Positions 12,201 to 23,373 of a stretch of 64,000 nucleotides of DNA are shown here, piece after piece. Numbering within the stretch: position 1 is the stretch's first letter; every line of letters begins with the position of its first letter. A model generated the notes under the pieces. It was not told where the DNA came from and did no database searches. It saw only the letters and a list, made by a program, of their open reading frames with translations. The stretch is from Blastomyces gilchristii SLH14081 (lineage: Eukaryota; Ascomycota; Eurotiomycetes; Onygenales; Ajellomycetaceae). The stretch lies in the NCBI RefSeq assembly GCF_000003855.2, contig NW_003101670.1, positions 990,081 through 1,054,080 of the forward strand. The letters run 5' to 3'. Position numbers and translations under genes: made by a program.

Positions 12201-14172
12201 TTAATATCAGTCAGACTGATGAAATAGATTATCATATAATTCTGCTGTTAATAACTTCTTTTTCAGAGCATTTTATACACATTGACAGAGATCTGTGTCA
12301 GATTCATAGTCTTGTGAATGTCATCTTTATAAATCCTATCATTGTTAGAGAATATCAAGCTTCTGTTTTAAGTGTTTAATAAGATGTCTTGTTCAGATAG
12401 TCAGACAAGTTCTAACATAAGATTATAATCAAGATTATCAACTTCATATATGTAGACATCTTCATATTGATGTTCTCTCACATCTATGATCAACTTCATC
12501 ATGTAATGAGTACAAATGTCTTTTAAATCATCAAATCCTGTGAGGAGTCAGGGTTTTGATAAGAGAATACACTGAAGATTATGACATTTTATAACTGAAG
12601 ATTTTATCATTGCATAGTGATATAGACTGCTGTCTATCATGGCTTTCATATTATACATATTATCAATTATAGTAGATATAAGAATCATATTCATTATCAT
12701 TTTCTCTTCAAATCATTGTCATCTGACCTCTTTAAGCTTCTGTTTATAAATTTGAATAGAAGCTAATCTTTTCTCTGTTTCATCAGGGCATTCTCATAGT
12801 CATCTTTCAAATCTTTCTCTAATGTAACATGATTGACATGAACAGACACTGATTCATTCTTTGAATAAGAAGTCACTGATCTTTCTCTTAAGTATGAAGA
12901 CACATAGATTGATCAACAGTTGAAAACAATATATTTCAATCAGTTACAGTTGATACACACTTCACATTGACATTAATGAGTGACTTCTTTGAGAGTGATC
13001 TCAGAGACTCAGAAGCCTGTTCAGACAGCAGAGATTCTTGCTTATATATAGACATTTAAGTCTACTCAGTTCATAGCATCTATATCATTGTTATTATTCT
13101 TCAGTACAGATGTATAAGTGACTGAAATATAACATCTTCTGTCACTGTTCTGTATACTCTTGAGCTTGATAAGATAATAATTCAATGTTCAGAGCTGTGT
13201 GTAGAAGTCTTTATAAGTCTGATCTTCATCTACACTTATAAGAATCTGTAAGAGTTTGAAAGTCAATGTCTTCTTAAGCATGTTAATCTTCATTCAATTC
13301 TCTCAAGATTGATCACCTGCTTCTAGAATCTTGATGTTGAAGTCAGAAATGAATATTGTAAGAGAAGTATTTCTCTGTCAAGTACTCTGTAATCAATCTA
13401 ATACTTTCTGTTATATGACAGTGTCTTGAAACAGATCATCAAGATGTTTGATGATATTGTCAGACATTTATAACACTGATTCATATACTTTTATTTATAA
13501 ATGAAACTTCTGTTTCACATGATTCTTCAATCATTTATTGATATATCAATCTTGATTAATTAATAAACTGATGACATCTTCATCTACATTCAGTTTCACA
13601 AGCATTTTCATTCTTTATGATGAGTAGAGAGTGAGATCAGAAGTATTGAAATATACAGAAGTATCTAAGCATTCTTTCAGCACTTTTGTATTCAATTCTG
13701 TAGAAGTTGAAATCACATGAGTTAAGTATTGAATCTCTTTGTAGTGAAGTTATTGAGTTGTGTGCATGTCTGCTATCTATTACTGTTATAATTTCAACAT
13801 TGCTCAGAGTTATTATAATATCATATCTATGCTTATATTTGAGAGTTTCATATTATTATTAGACACAATTATATCACTTTATCAGATATGTGATATCTAT
13901 AGAAGTATAATCATATAAATATCTTATACATCTGAGATCAGAACTTTTCAGGTCTTTTACTGATATTCTCTTTGTAAGATCTTATTACAGAGTCAGAGTG
14001 ACTGATAAGCAAGCTTCTATCTGAGAACTCAGTGTCTGCTTTAACTGATTGTTTCTCTTTCTTACATATTATTACATATTCAGATATCTCTTGATGAATA
14101 ATCATTTCTAATGAGAAGACAGTGTGTGAATAATCATTTCTAATAATAAGAAGTCAATGAACATTTTTATGA
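9203..14172 (-). pseudogene. G3 gag-pol (decayed), with assembly gap
   Basis: Read on the minus strand from 14,172 down: gag (about 14,150-13,000, with a degenerate CxxC knuckle near 12,970), protease-like region (about 12,700-12,430), reverse transcriptase (about 12,000-11,300, active-site region near 11,550), RNase H (about 11,200-10,880), integrase (about 10,500-9,560) and chromodomain (about 9,420-9,300). Stops occur throughout, mostly TGA and TAA at expected Trp, Arg and Gln positions. A run of Ns interrupts the RNase H to integrase zone. Confidence 0.85.
10736..10847. other. Assembly gap (112 N)
   Basis: A run of N characters. The protein called open across this interval (10,683-10,865) is an artefact of translating Ns. 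Confidence 0.99.
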
Positions 14173-14536
14173 TATAAGAGATCTACACTGAATAGATCAG
14201 TATTATTGTGATAGATCTTATATAACAAAGATAAAAACATTAGAGAAGAAAAGAAAGAGAAAGTGTGAGAATCAGCAATCAGAGTGAATATTTATACACA
14301 TACATAGTGATGTACACAGTGAGGCTTCAGGGCGGAAGAATCTATACGCGTTTATAGCAGCTGAGGATTGGCAATTGAGAATGGCCGAGAATCGGAGTGT
14401 ACGCGTTCATGGCGGCCGAGGATCGGTGATTGAGAATGGCTGACAATCAGAGCATACATGTTTGAGAATGAAGTGATTGAAATCTGTGAAGTGTAATGGA
14501 ATAGTCTATATAATTGATCGGGCGCAGCCCGTCACA
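14173..14536 (-). repeat. G3 5' LTR (364 bp)
   Basis: In window orientation it runs from TATAAGAG to CCCGTCACA. The half nearest 14,536 keeps many CpG sites (for example ACGCG and CGGCCG), while the other half is AT-rich. It carries the same 56-bp tandem duplication as its partner (about 14,350-14,461). Confidence 0.92.
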
Positions 14537-14541
14537 GCTAA

Positions 14542-15051
14542 TGATATTTGACTCTGATTATGAAACAGTTGTTGAAGCTGATTTCTCTGACTATGTAATA
14601 GAAGAAGTAATATTGTAATATAATAATGAAGATGTTCTATAATTATGTGTCTTCATATTTAAGAAACTGAGTCCTGCTGAATGCAATTATGAGATCTATA
14701 ATAAGAAACTTCTTATGATTGTATACTATCTAGAAGAATAAGCCTCTGAACTCTGAAGTGTCTCTGAATTTGAGATAGTCACAGATTATAAGAATCTTAA
14801 GCACTTTACAATCACTTATAAACTCACTGAATGACAGATGTGATAATCTGAATTTCTAAGTCACTTTCATTTTACAATACACTATCATCTCAGCAGCTAG
14901 AACTTGATGACAGACACTCTCTTATAATGAGAACAAGATATACTGTCTGATGTAACAGACACATGCTGAATGAACTGAGAGCATCAGCTCTTAGATCTGA
15001 AGATATTGATTGATTAATATAGAATAACTCATGACACTATACATACTTCTC
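14542..15051 (+). pseudogene. G2 RNase H segment (decayed)
   Basis: It continues the G2 frame after G3. It contains the RNase H stretch with 'E-A-D-F-S-D-Y', 'L-S-P-A-E-C-N-Y' and 'D-Y-K-N-L-K-H-F', aligned with 640-1,130 of G1. It ends at the insertion of MITE M2 and resumes at 21,405. Confidence 0.85.
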
Positions 15052-15929
15052 TTGACTGACCGCTAAGATTATGAATTTCACTTTTGATCTCATTTGATCT
15101 GATTTCATATATTTCTTGGCGTGAATCCCGCTGAGACTAGTCATTAAAAAAACATGCAAAGTGACTATATATCAGATCTTAAAATGAAATCATGACTTGA
15201 AAAAAATGAGAAAGTGATCTCATTTAGTTTCATTTAGTCTCATTCATAGTATAAAGTTACTATTTTTAGACATTTTAAGGTTTCTTTTAGACTATTGTTA
15301 ATTTTTTAAAAAGTAATGCTTTTTGATAACACTCAAATAAGATTTAAAGTCATTTAAAGCAATAAAAATAATTTAAATTGAGAAGTGAAAATCATGATCT
15401 CATTTGAAAAATGTGATAAGAGTAGACAGTAAGTTTCACTGAGATAGTATGAAACTACTCTCTAATGTTAAAACTGTGTAATGGGATCAGTTGAATTGAT
15501 AATAAAACTATCAAAAAATCTAGTTCTGGTTTCAGATACGGTCACACGTAGACTGGCCGGTGGGACCATGAATTTCACATTTGATTCCATTTGATCTGAT
15601 CTCATACATTTCTTGGCGTGAGTCCCACCAGAACCAAGCCTCAAAAAAATCTGAAAATGAACCATTTCTGAGAGAAATGATGTGAAAAATAATCAGATTT
15701 AATTTAAGAACAGTGAAATAAGAGTAATTTCTCAGAATAAACTGTGAAAGATGATCATTCTTTCAAAATCAGAATGAGACTGAGACTGAAGATTAAAATC
15801 AGTCTCATTCAGTTCATTCAGTGATTGCTTATATAATCAGAATTTGATAATGATTATTGATAACACTCATGAAACAACTAAATACATTCTTGTATAAGTT
15901 TATTCTTCACTTTCTCATGAAAACTACAC

Positions 15930-18279
15930 TTCTCTGATATACTGTAATCAGAGATATTAAACTGTCTGATAATTTTATGTTTTACAATTATAAGTTTCTT
16001 GATTATTTCTTCTTATAATTGTCCTCAGTAATAGTAATAAATATCTCAACTTGAGTTGAACTGTCACTTCATTTTCACCTCTATCAATGAAATTGTCAGA
16101 ATATCACACATCATCAGTGCAATAGTTGAATATATACTCTTAACAATTTTTCATAACTCTAGAATTGATTTAATGTATAAATTCATCAGATCATCTTAAA
16201 GATAGTAGTTAAATTCAGTTTTACAAGCATGTAGTTTTACCTGATTTTCAGTTACAATCAATGTATGTAAGTTCTGTTTCAAAGTTAGTATTATAGTTCT
16301 ATGAAATATGAAGTGTTATCAAAGATTGTTACTTATTAAAGAATTATATTTTACTGTCTTCACATCTTAAACATCTGCTTATTCAAATCTCTGATAGTTG
16401 ATATTGTAGTAGTCTCAGACTAATTTAATATATGAGTCTTATTTCTCCTCTGTTCAATCTTAAGAAGTGTAGATATTAACTTGATAAGAGAGATCTAGTA
16501 GAGCTGCTACAGTATAGTACTCTGTAAAAGATTGTTCAGTTTTACTGTAATAATATACCAGTTTATCTCTTACAGTAATAATAGCCTGCACTATAGCATC
16601 ATCTCAGACTGAATTTCTTTTTAAGTGATTTAACTGCTTCTCAAGATGAGTAAATAAACTGTTATACACTCATCAGACTGACTGTAGCATTGATGTACAA
16701 GTGATTGAGACTGTCTTTATTATCTTATAAAACTGAAACAGTAAATCAATGACATATTTCAACTGAGTTCACTTTATATCAGAAAGTTTCAATATCTGAA
16801 TCTTTTCTTAATCAGAGTATTATACTCAATGATCAATTATCTGATACAATTGAAGAGTCTGAACAGTTATCTTATATGTTGAACTTCACTGTGTTCTAAC
16901 ATTCTGTATCATATTCAGTGATGTGACTGATTTATTTATTTATTAAATATTATAAAATCATTGTTATTATTTAGAGAAGATACAAATCACATTAGCAATG
17001 TTTTGAATCTGTGATATTTAAATTATTAGTCAATCTATTCAAAATTAACAGTAGTATTATCAAAAAACATTATCAAAAAACAATATTAAAAAGTGTTATC
17101 AAAAAACATTATCTTTTATAAAGTGAATATAAAAGTTACTTGAGTAATCACTTTCATCTCATTCTCATCTCAAGAATCAGTCATCTCATTATTCTTCATC
17201 TCAATGTTAAGATTCTTTATCAGTGTTTGTATCACAAGTTGAATCACATGAGCAATGCAGAGAATATGACCTTATTTATCATTTCAGAAATACAAAGCCA
17301 ATTTTTGCTCTGAGCTCTTCATCATAGTGTAGTTATTCACAGCATTATCAGTTATAATTGTAAGAAGACTGAGACTAATATCTTAATAGTTATTTTTAAT
17401 CACAGTCATTAATATCTCTGTTATATAATTCTCAGTATGACTACTGATCAATGATTCAAATTCAATTAATATCTCCTGATAAGTTCAGTTCTTATCAATA
17501 TAATAACATATAACTTCTATAAATGCAAGATTGTTTGTACTAGTTCATACATTCACTGTGAGAGACACTCTTTGATGATTCTTCAACTCTGATTCTAGAT
17601 ATTGTATATTGACTTTGTAGTGTATCTTGAGATTGAATCAAAGACAGAATTGATGTGAAATATGAAGATGTAAATTAAGCATTTAAAAAAGTGTTCAGAA
17701 TTCAGAGTTTTCAATTAATCAAAGAGAAAGATTCAGAGATATACACATACAAAGTAATTATTCACAGAAGTTATTAGATGAGAGTTGTGAAATCAGAGTA
17801 CTGATATATGATTATTTTCATATAATTTTCTTCAAATTAGAAAGTTAGTGTTATCAAAAATCATTATCTGATAGAGTAATTTATCAGCTCAGTAGTAATT
17901 TGCTGATTATTTTTCTTTTATTATCTGTATTCTGATAACTTCAGATGTCAGAAAATTCCTTCAGAGTCATGATCAGTTCATGATAAATGTTTCTGAATAA
18001 AGTTACAGTAATTGTAGCAGAGAGATAACTCTTCAGTAATCTACAATGTAATCTGTTGATAATTATTTCATAGTTCATCTCAGTATTTATATTGAGTTTT
18101 TCATAAATTTCATGACCTGAAATCAGATGTGAAGAATGAAGTGATTATTTATCATGATTGAAAGAGAGCATTCTGTATTGAATTGTAAATAATATAGACT
18201 TTGTGATTCACAGTGATTTCTTAAAGAGTTTATGAATCTTCAATAGAAGTAAAAGAAGTGAAAGAAGTGAATTCAGAAG
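15930..18279 (-). pseudogene. H1 hAT transposase (decayed)
   Basis: Assigned by homology to the better-read copy in H3. The probable ATG is at 18,279 on the minus strand (frame M-S-S-E-F). The central part holds a hAT-like 'T-D-N-A-V-N-N' and 'H-V-I-Q-L' region, and the C-terminal hAT dimerisation region lies near 16,000-16,120, with the family pattern F-N-S-x-R-D-I-C-H-Y. Stops and short indels are scattered through it. The product would have cut and joined DNA at the element ends. Confidence 0.72.
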
Positions 18280-18750
18280 ACATAATAATAATATGAGAAA
18301 GATAATAATTTATTTTCAATAACTAATCACTGATGTATGTAAGAAGAATTAATATAAGTGAAAATAATCTTATTTCTTAGCTTAGTTATAATTTTAGTAC
18401 TAACTCAGATTGAATATCATTGATATATAAAAGTAAATAAATAATCTTGATTAATCTCTGTCATATTTCTTAAAATATATTAATATTGTGAAAGAGAGTA
18501 TTATCAAATTACATTATCAGATAATATTATTAAAAATATATTAATATTATAAATATCAATGTTGAAAAAATGTTGATACTTATACATTATAGTGATTTAT
18601 GAATCATGATAGTTAAATATATATATATATATATATCATTCCTGACTTGATTACAACTTGTACAATAATTTTTGAAAACTCAAAATCAATTTTAATTATT
18701 AATAATTAAAAACTTAAACTTATAACTAACTAATATAAAAAGAAAAAAAT

Positions 18751-19564
18751 CTACTTCTTCTCTTTCTTATTCTTCTTATCATTCTTTATAATTCACTTCT
18801 CATTCTTCTTCTTCTTCTTCTCCTTCTCATCTGAGATAATAATCATCTTAAAATCTCTCTTCACTGCCTTCTCAGAAGAGAGTTCTCACTGCTTTCTCTC
18901 AGTGAGGTCAATCTGCATCTTAAAATCCCGCATTTTCTGGTCTGCTGTCTCAGGTTTCATCTCAGTAATAAGCAGATTGACATGCTCAGAGAGCAGGGCT
19001 GTCTTCTCAATATTCTGAATTATGAAGTGCATTCAAGACCTGAACAAGACCTCAATCCTCTTCTTCTCTGCCAGCTCCTGCTAATCAATTAGAGAATAGA
19101 AGTGTTATCAAAAATCATTATCTCTTAATAAATAAAAAACTTATCAGTTTTAACTTCTTTATCTCTCACTTTAACACTCTCTCAATCTTCTTCTACTGCT
19201 GCTTATTTACAGTAACACTCTTCTTCTCTCTCTCTCTCTTTATCTTGAACTTAAATCATTCTTAAGACTTCTTCTGATCTCACTGCTGCTGTATAAGACT
19301 CTTCACTGTCTTCTTCTTCAATCTCTTACAGGCAGTGTCATTCACATTATTTCTATACTTAGTTCAGTCTAAATCTATCAGAAGTATTACTTAAAATCAT
19401 TATTATTCTACTCTCTTACAGAGTCTCTTCAAGATATTATAACATATCTTACAATCTGTCTCTTCTCACTTAAACATCTTCTTCTTCTCTTTCTTCAATC
19501 TGTGATAGTACTCACATGTCTTGATGATCTGCAGGACCGCAGAATATTTGAAGAAGAATGACAT
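18751..19564 (-). pseudogene. H1 ORF-A: Lys-rich zinc-ribbon-like protein (decayed)
   Basis: The minus-strand frame starts M-S-F-F-F-K-Y-S and is followed by a CxxC-x(n)-CxxC arrangement (one Cys mutated here). Lys/Glu-rich coiled-coil-like stretches follow, and it ends in a Lys-rich tail just before TAG at 18,751-18,753. The same frame occurs in H2 (31,085 down) and H3 (56,853-57,668), always upstream of the transposase on the same strand. Conservation of layout in three copies shows that it belongs to the element. Function is unknown; DNA binding or a nuclear accessory role is an inference. Confidence 0.62.
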
Positions 19565-19619
19565 AATTGATTTCAGTGAGTATTGAAGAGAAATGAAGGC
19601 AGAAGAGATAGTCAGAAAT

Positions 19620-19755
19620 GATATGATAATAATGATAATAATGATAATGATGATAATGATAATAATAGTAATAATAGTGATAATGTTAATGATGATGATG
19701 ATGATAATAATAATAATGATAATAATGATGATGATAATAATAATGATAATAAAAG
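19620..19755 (+). repeat. (GAT/AAT)n trinucleotide tract in H1
   Basis: Dense run of GAT, AAT and GATAAT triplets. Equivalent tracts lie at about 31,130-31,215 in H2 and, reversed, at about 56,725-56,810 in H3. It is upstream of ORF-A, probably in the leader. Confidence 0.85.
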
Positions 19756-20859
19756 AGAGAGTGCATTGAAATATATTACTGACTTATTAAATATAAAGAG
19801 ATAAAGAAAATATTAGCAGCTTTCAGAGATATATAGAAACAGCTACAGTGTTGCATAGCAACATCATCTTCATTTAATACATGCAGTGTTGATATTCTTT
19901 GTATACAGTTATTATATAATCTATATCAGAGATACATGCAGAAAACAGATCTTTGTTACTAAAGAGAATAATTGCAGTGATTCTCTGTTTTTATATTATA
20001 AAGCTAAGTTATTCTCATTTCTTTCTTCTCTCTTTTCTCTTCTTCTTCAACTCATCACTAAGTTCAAGCTGATATGAAAACTATTAAAACACTCTTAGAA
20101 ACCCTCAAATTAAAGAGTATAGACTAATTAAATTTTAAATGCAGAAGAATTAAATTACATTCAATATTATTAATTATTTATCTCTTCTTAATAAAATCAC
20201 AGTTATGTCTTTCTCTCTCTCTCTCTTAAATAAAATATAGTCTGTGAAAAGTAAGTATCACATCAGATTATAATGATCAACACAGTCTCAGTACACAGAG
20301 CTGTATACACACAGTGTATGCTGAACTGAGAGACTGTGTGAGTTATAAACCAGTGTCAGTATCTCAGAAAGAGTCATACAGTATGAGAAAGCTGCAACTC
20401 TTAGTTATGTATGCAGAGAATAAATCATTACAGTAAGTACATGTGTATTATATAAAAGTAACACTTTTTGATAACACTCAGTCTCTGATATCATGAAAAT
20501 AGAGTCTCTCTGTGAGATTTATTTTTATCAGAAGTTAGAAAATCTTATATTTCTCAAGATTATCTTCACTCACCTTGTCTGTGAAATCAATGAGAAGAAT
20601 CATTAATTTCAGTATTCTGCTCTTGATGTCATTCAAGTGACAGCAGAGTTCATTCTGATCACACTTTTTAAGTGTATATTTTCTAAATATTCACATTTAT
20701 ATAGATATATACTGATTATTTATTAGATAATATTAAGATAATAACTCATTGCAGTCATATTACTCTCACTGTGAGAGATACACAGTTGATGATAAATATT
20801 GTAAAGACTCTGAGAAGTAAGTATTTTAAGAGTACTGTGACTCTGTAATCTTGATTTTT

Positions 20860-21010
20860 TTTATTTTTATTTTTTATTTTTTTCTTTTTCTTTTATTTTT
20901 TTTTTTTCTTTCTCTTTTTTTTTTTTTTTTTTTATTCATTCTGAATTTTTCTTGTTTTTGTTTTGTTTTTTGTTTTTTATTTTTTTTTTTATATTTTATA
21001 TTTTTTTCAT
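20860..21010 (+). repeat. T-rich low-complexity tract in H1
   Basis: Long T runs broken by single A, C or G. Equivalent A- or T-rich tracts occur at about 32,313-32,430 (H2), 54,985-55,115 (H3) and 63,840-64,000 (H4). Short open frames here are artefacts of composition. Confidence 0.9.
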
Positions 21011-21404
21011 AATTAAAATTATATGAATTATAATCTGTGTTCAGAAAAGTAATGATATTTAATAACACTCTCTATTGAATTTTCAACAAATAAGCACTAT
21101 GTTATGATATTATGTAAGTGAGAAGTGATTTCATAATCTTATTTAGTGTCATTCTCAATAATGAAATCAGAATGAAAATGTGACTAAGAATTCAAACATA
21201 TTCTTTATTCAGAACTAGATTTTTATTTGAAAAGTGAATCTGAGACCTTTAATATTTGAAATAATGTGATTTGAGATCAATGTGATGAACACAAATCATG
21301 ATCAGAAGTAATGCTTTTAGGCAACATGACAACTGTAAAGTTTGGTCCTGGTCTCAGACACGGTCACACGGTCAGTCTAGTCACACGGTCAGTCTATGCT
21401 TCTC

Positions 21405-22942
21405 TGATTAGAACACTCTCTCTCTGAACTGACACTGATATTAATATCTTCACTTTCTCTACACTGAATGAACTGTGGCATACATCAGCTCAAGCTGATG
21501 AACTTCTTCAGACTCTCACTGAAGCAGTACATCAAGAAGCACTTTGATTTCTCTCAGAACTATGTATAAGAACTGATATCTCAGAATATTCAATTGATGA
21601 TAATAATACTCTATAATTCTGTGAATGACACTGAGTCTCTCACTTCAAACTCTTACATACTTAGATAATGCAAGAGATGTATGATTTGTGTATAACTGAT
21701 TATTCAGACTGTGAATAACTGTATAGAATGATCTCTCAAGAGTTCTACTGATCTGAGATATTAAACAGTATCAGATACTTTATCTGAAACTATAATTACT
21801 ATTCTTCTATTATCTCATAGAAGAACTGTAGAAAAGATCTATTGAAATCACTTAATATCTCTGATAGAATCTAATGAGATGTAGTAATTCACTTCACTAT
21901 TAATTTATCTAAGAGTAAGAGTTGTAGAAACATTCTGATCATTGTAAATCAATTGAGTAAAGATATAATACTGCACTCTTGTAATAAGATGAATACTGAA
22001 CAAGTCACTGAAGCTTTTCTACAGAGTTTATTCTATTAAATGTATGAATTACTGAGATCTATAATATCAGATCAGAGCTGTCAATTTGTAAGTACTCTCT
22101 GAACAAGAATCTGTCAAGTTCTCAAGATTATACACTGTCTGTTAACTGTCTATCACTCTGAGATCAATAGTGTGTCAGAACAGATAATTCAGACTATACA
22201 GAATTATCTTTATAAGTTCTGTAATCACTTATAAGATGATTAATATAATCTTCTTCTACACACAGTGATTGCTATCAATGATTGAGATATTATTTCAACA
22301 GATATAAGCCTAGTCTTTCTTATATACAGTTATTATATAAAGATATTAAATCTTCTAGAGATTACACAGTTCACACTGAATCTTCACAGTTCAATTCAGA
22401 TTACTGATAATATAGTGATAAAACTCTGAGATATTTATAACTAAGCAGAAGTCTTCATAATAAGTAATAAATAAGATTAAGAAGATTAAGTTAATATCTG
22501 ATAAGATTCTACAGAGCAGTATAAGATAGAAGATCTTATATAATTGAATCTTAAGAATATACAGACTACATATTCATCTCATACATTAAACTATTATTAT
22601 ATGAAATACACAGTAATAGAGATTCTACACAGTTATAACTACTGTCTTAATACTTAATCAGAGATTTATAATATATTTTATATATACTTACTCTGTTATA
22701 CTGTCACTGATCTGTTCTCTTCTTAACTGACTTCTGACTGACAATCATCAGAGATTGTAGAAGAAGATAATAAACTTGAATAAGAGATTGAGAATATTCT
22801 TGATAAGACACTCTACAGCTATGATTAATAATATGTTATAAAATGAGTTAAATATGATTATCTGACCTGATCTCTAAGTTCTGTATTATCTTAAACAGCT
22901 GCTCTTGACTGATGAGAACTGCTTCTGAAAAGAGAGATCTAA
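21405..22942 (+). pseudogene. G2 integrase and chromodomain (decayed)
   Basis: It continues the G2 polyprotein after M2/H1 and is collinear with 1,137-2,691 of G1. The integrase core lies at about 21,880-22,330, a GPY/F-like region at about 22,550-22,720, and a chromodomain remnant at about 22,760-22,870. It runs directly into the 3' LTR at 22,943. Stops are frequent. Confidence 0.85.
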
Positions 22943-23196
22943 TGTAGTAAGCTGTACTCAATCAATTATATAAACTATTCTGTTACACTTCATAGATTTC
23001 AACTACTTCATTCTTGAATATATATACTCTGATTCTTGATCATTCTTAATTGCCGATTCTCAGCTACTATGAATATATATAGATTCTTCCACTCTGAAGC
23101 TTCACTGCATACACTATTATATATGTGTATAAATATTCACTTTAATTGCTGATTCTCACACTTTCTCTTTCTTTTCCTTCTCTAACATTTTTCTCT
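22943..23196 (+). repeat. G2 3' LTR, left fragment
   Basis: It begins TGTAGTAAGCTG (mutated TGTGACGGGCTG) and follows the G2 LTR up to TTTTTCTCT, where G4 is inserted. The remaining ~64 bp of the LTR resume at 39,172. Confidence 0.88.
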
Positions 23197-23373
23197 TGTG
23201 ATTCAAAGGTTGCTTAAGCCAGCGTACGATTACAGGCGTACGCCGGCTTCTTATATACGTTATCTAAATAATTAGTGGCCGCTAGGGCCCCTTTACATTT
23301 GTACGCGTGTTCGTAAGTGTGTTTGGAAGCGGCCGCGTTATTATCCGGCGGTCATACATTCTTCTGAACCACA
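23197..23373 (-). repeat. G4 3' LTR (177 bp)
   Basis: It starts TGTGATTCAAAGG and ends GAACCACA in window orientation, and matches 38,991-39,167 closely and at equal length. It is CpG-rich (contains GCGGCCGC), in contrast to the hypermutated interior. Confidence 0.92.

Larger units (their letters stand above)
8839..14536 (-). mobile_element. Gypsy G3 (minus strand), complete, nested in G2
   Basis: A full-length 5.7-kb Ty3/gypsy element of the G1/G2 family in reverse orientation. LTRs are at 14,173-14,536 (5') and 8,839-9,202 (3'), both 364 bp. The 5-bp target duplication is perfect: GCTAA at 8,834-8,838 and 14,537-14,541. It interrupts the G2 reverse transcriptase/RNase H region, and the G2 frame continues across it. 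Confidence 0.93.
15549..21379 (-). mobile_element. hAT transposon H1 (5.8 kb)
   Basis: Ends are TAGACTGGCCGG and GGTCAGTCTA. The 8-bp target duplication is perfect: GTCACACG at 15,541-15,548 and 21,380-21,387. It encodes two decayed genes on the minus strand (zinc-ribbon-like ORF-A at 18,751-19,564 and the transposase at about 15,930-18,279). It also carries a long GAT/AAT trinucleotide tract (about 19,620-19,755) and an extended T-rich low-complexity tract (about 20,860-21,010). The 5.7-kb copies H2 and H3 share the same layout. Confidence 0.92.
15052..21396 (+). mobile_element. hAT-type MITE M2, split by hAT H1
   Basis: The left part (15,052-15,548) and the right end (21,388-21,396, GTCAGTCTA) together make 506 bp, the family length. 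Its own target duplication is TACTTCTC (15,044-15,051) versus TGCTTCTC (21,397-21,404), one G-to-A difference. H1 landed only 9 bp from its right terminus. Its first base pairs are mutated (TTGACTGACC instead of TAGACTGGCC). Confidence 0.88.

Noticed and set aside
20874..21068. Lys-rich minus-strand frame
   Set aside because: It is a product of the poly-T tract. The mirrored frame at 54,968-55,150 is the same artefact.
23197..23373. The CpG-rich 177-bp block as a small independent element or tRNA-derived SINE
   Set aside because: A second full copy at 38,991-39,167, the flanking CTCT duplication and a minus-strand gypsy between them show that they are the LTRs of G4.
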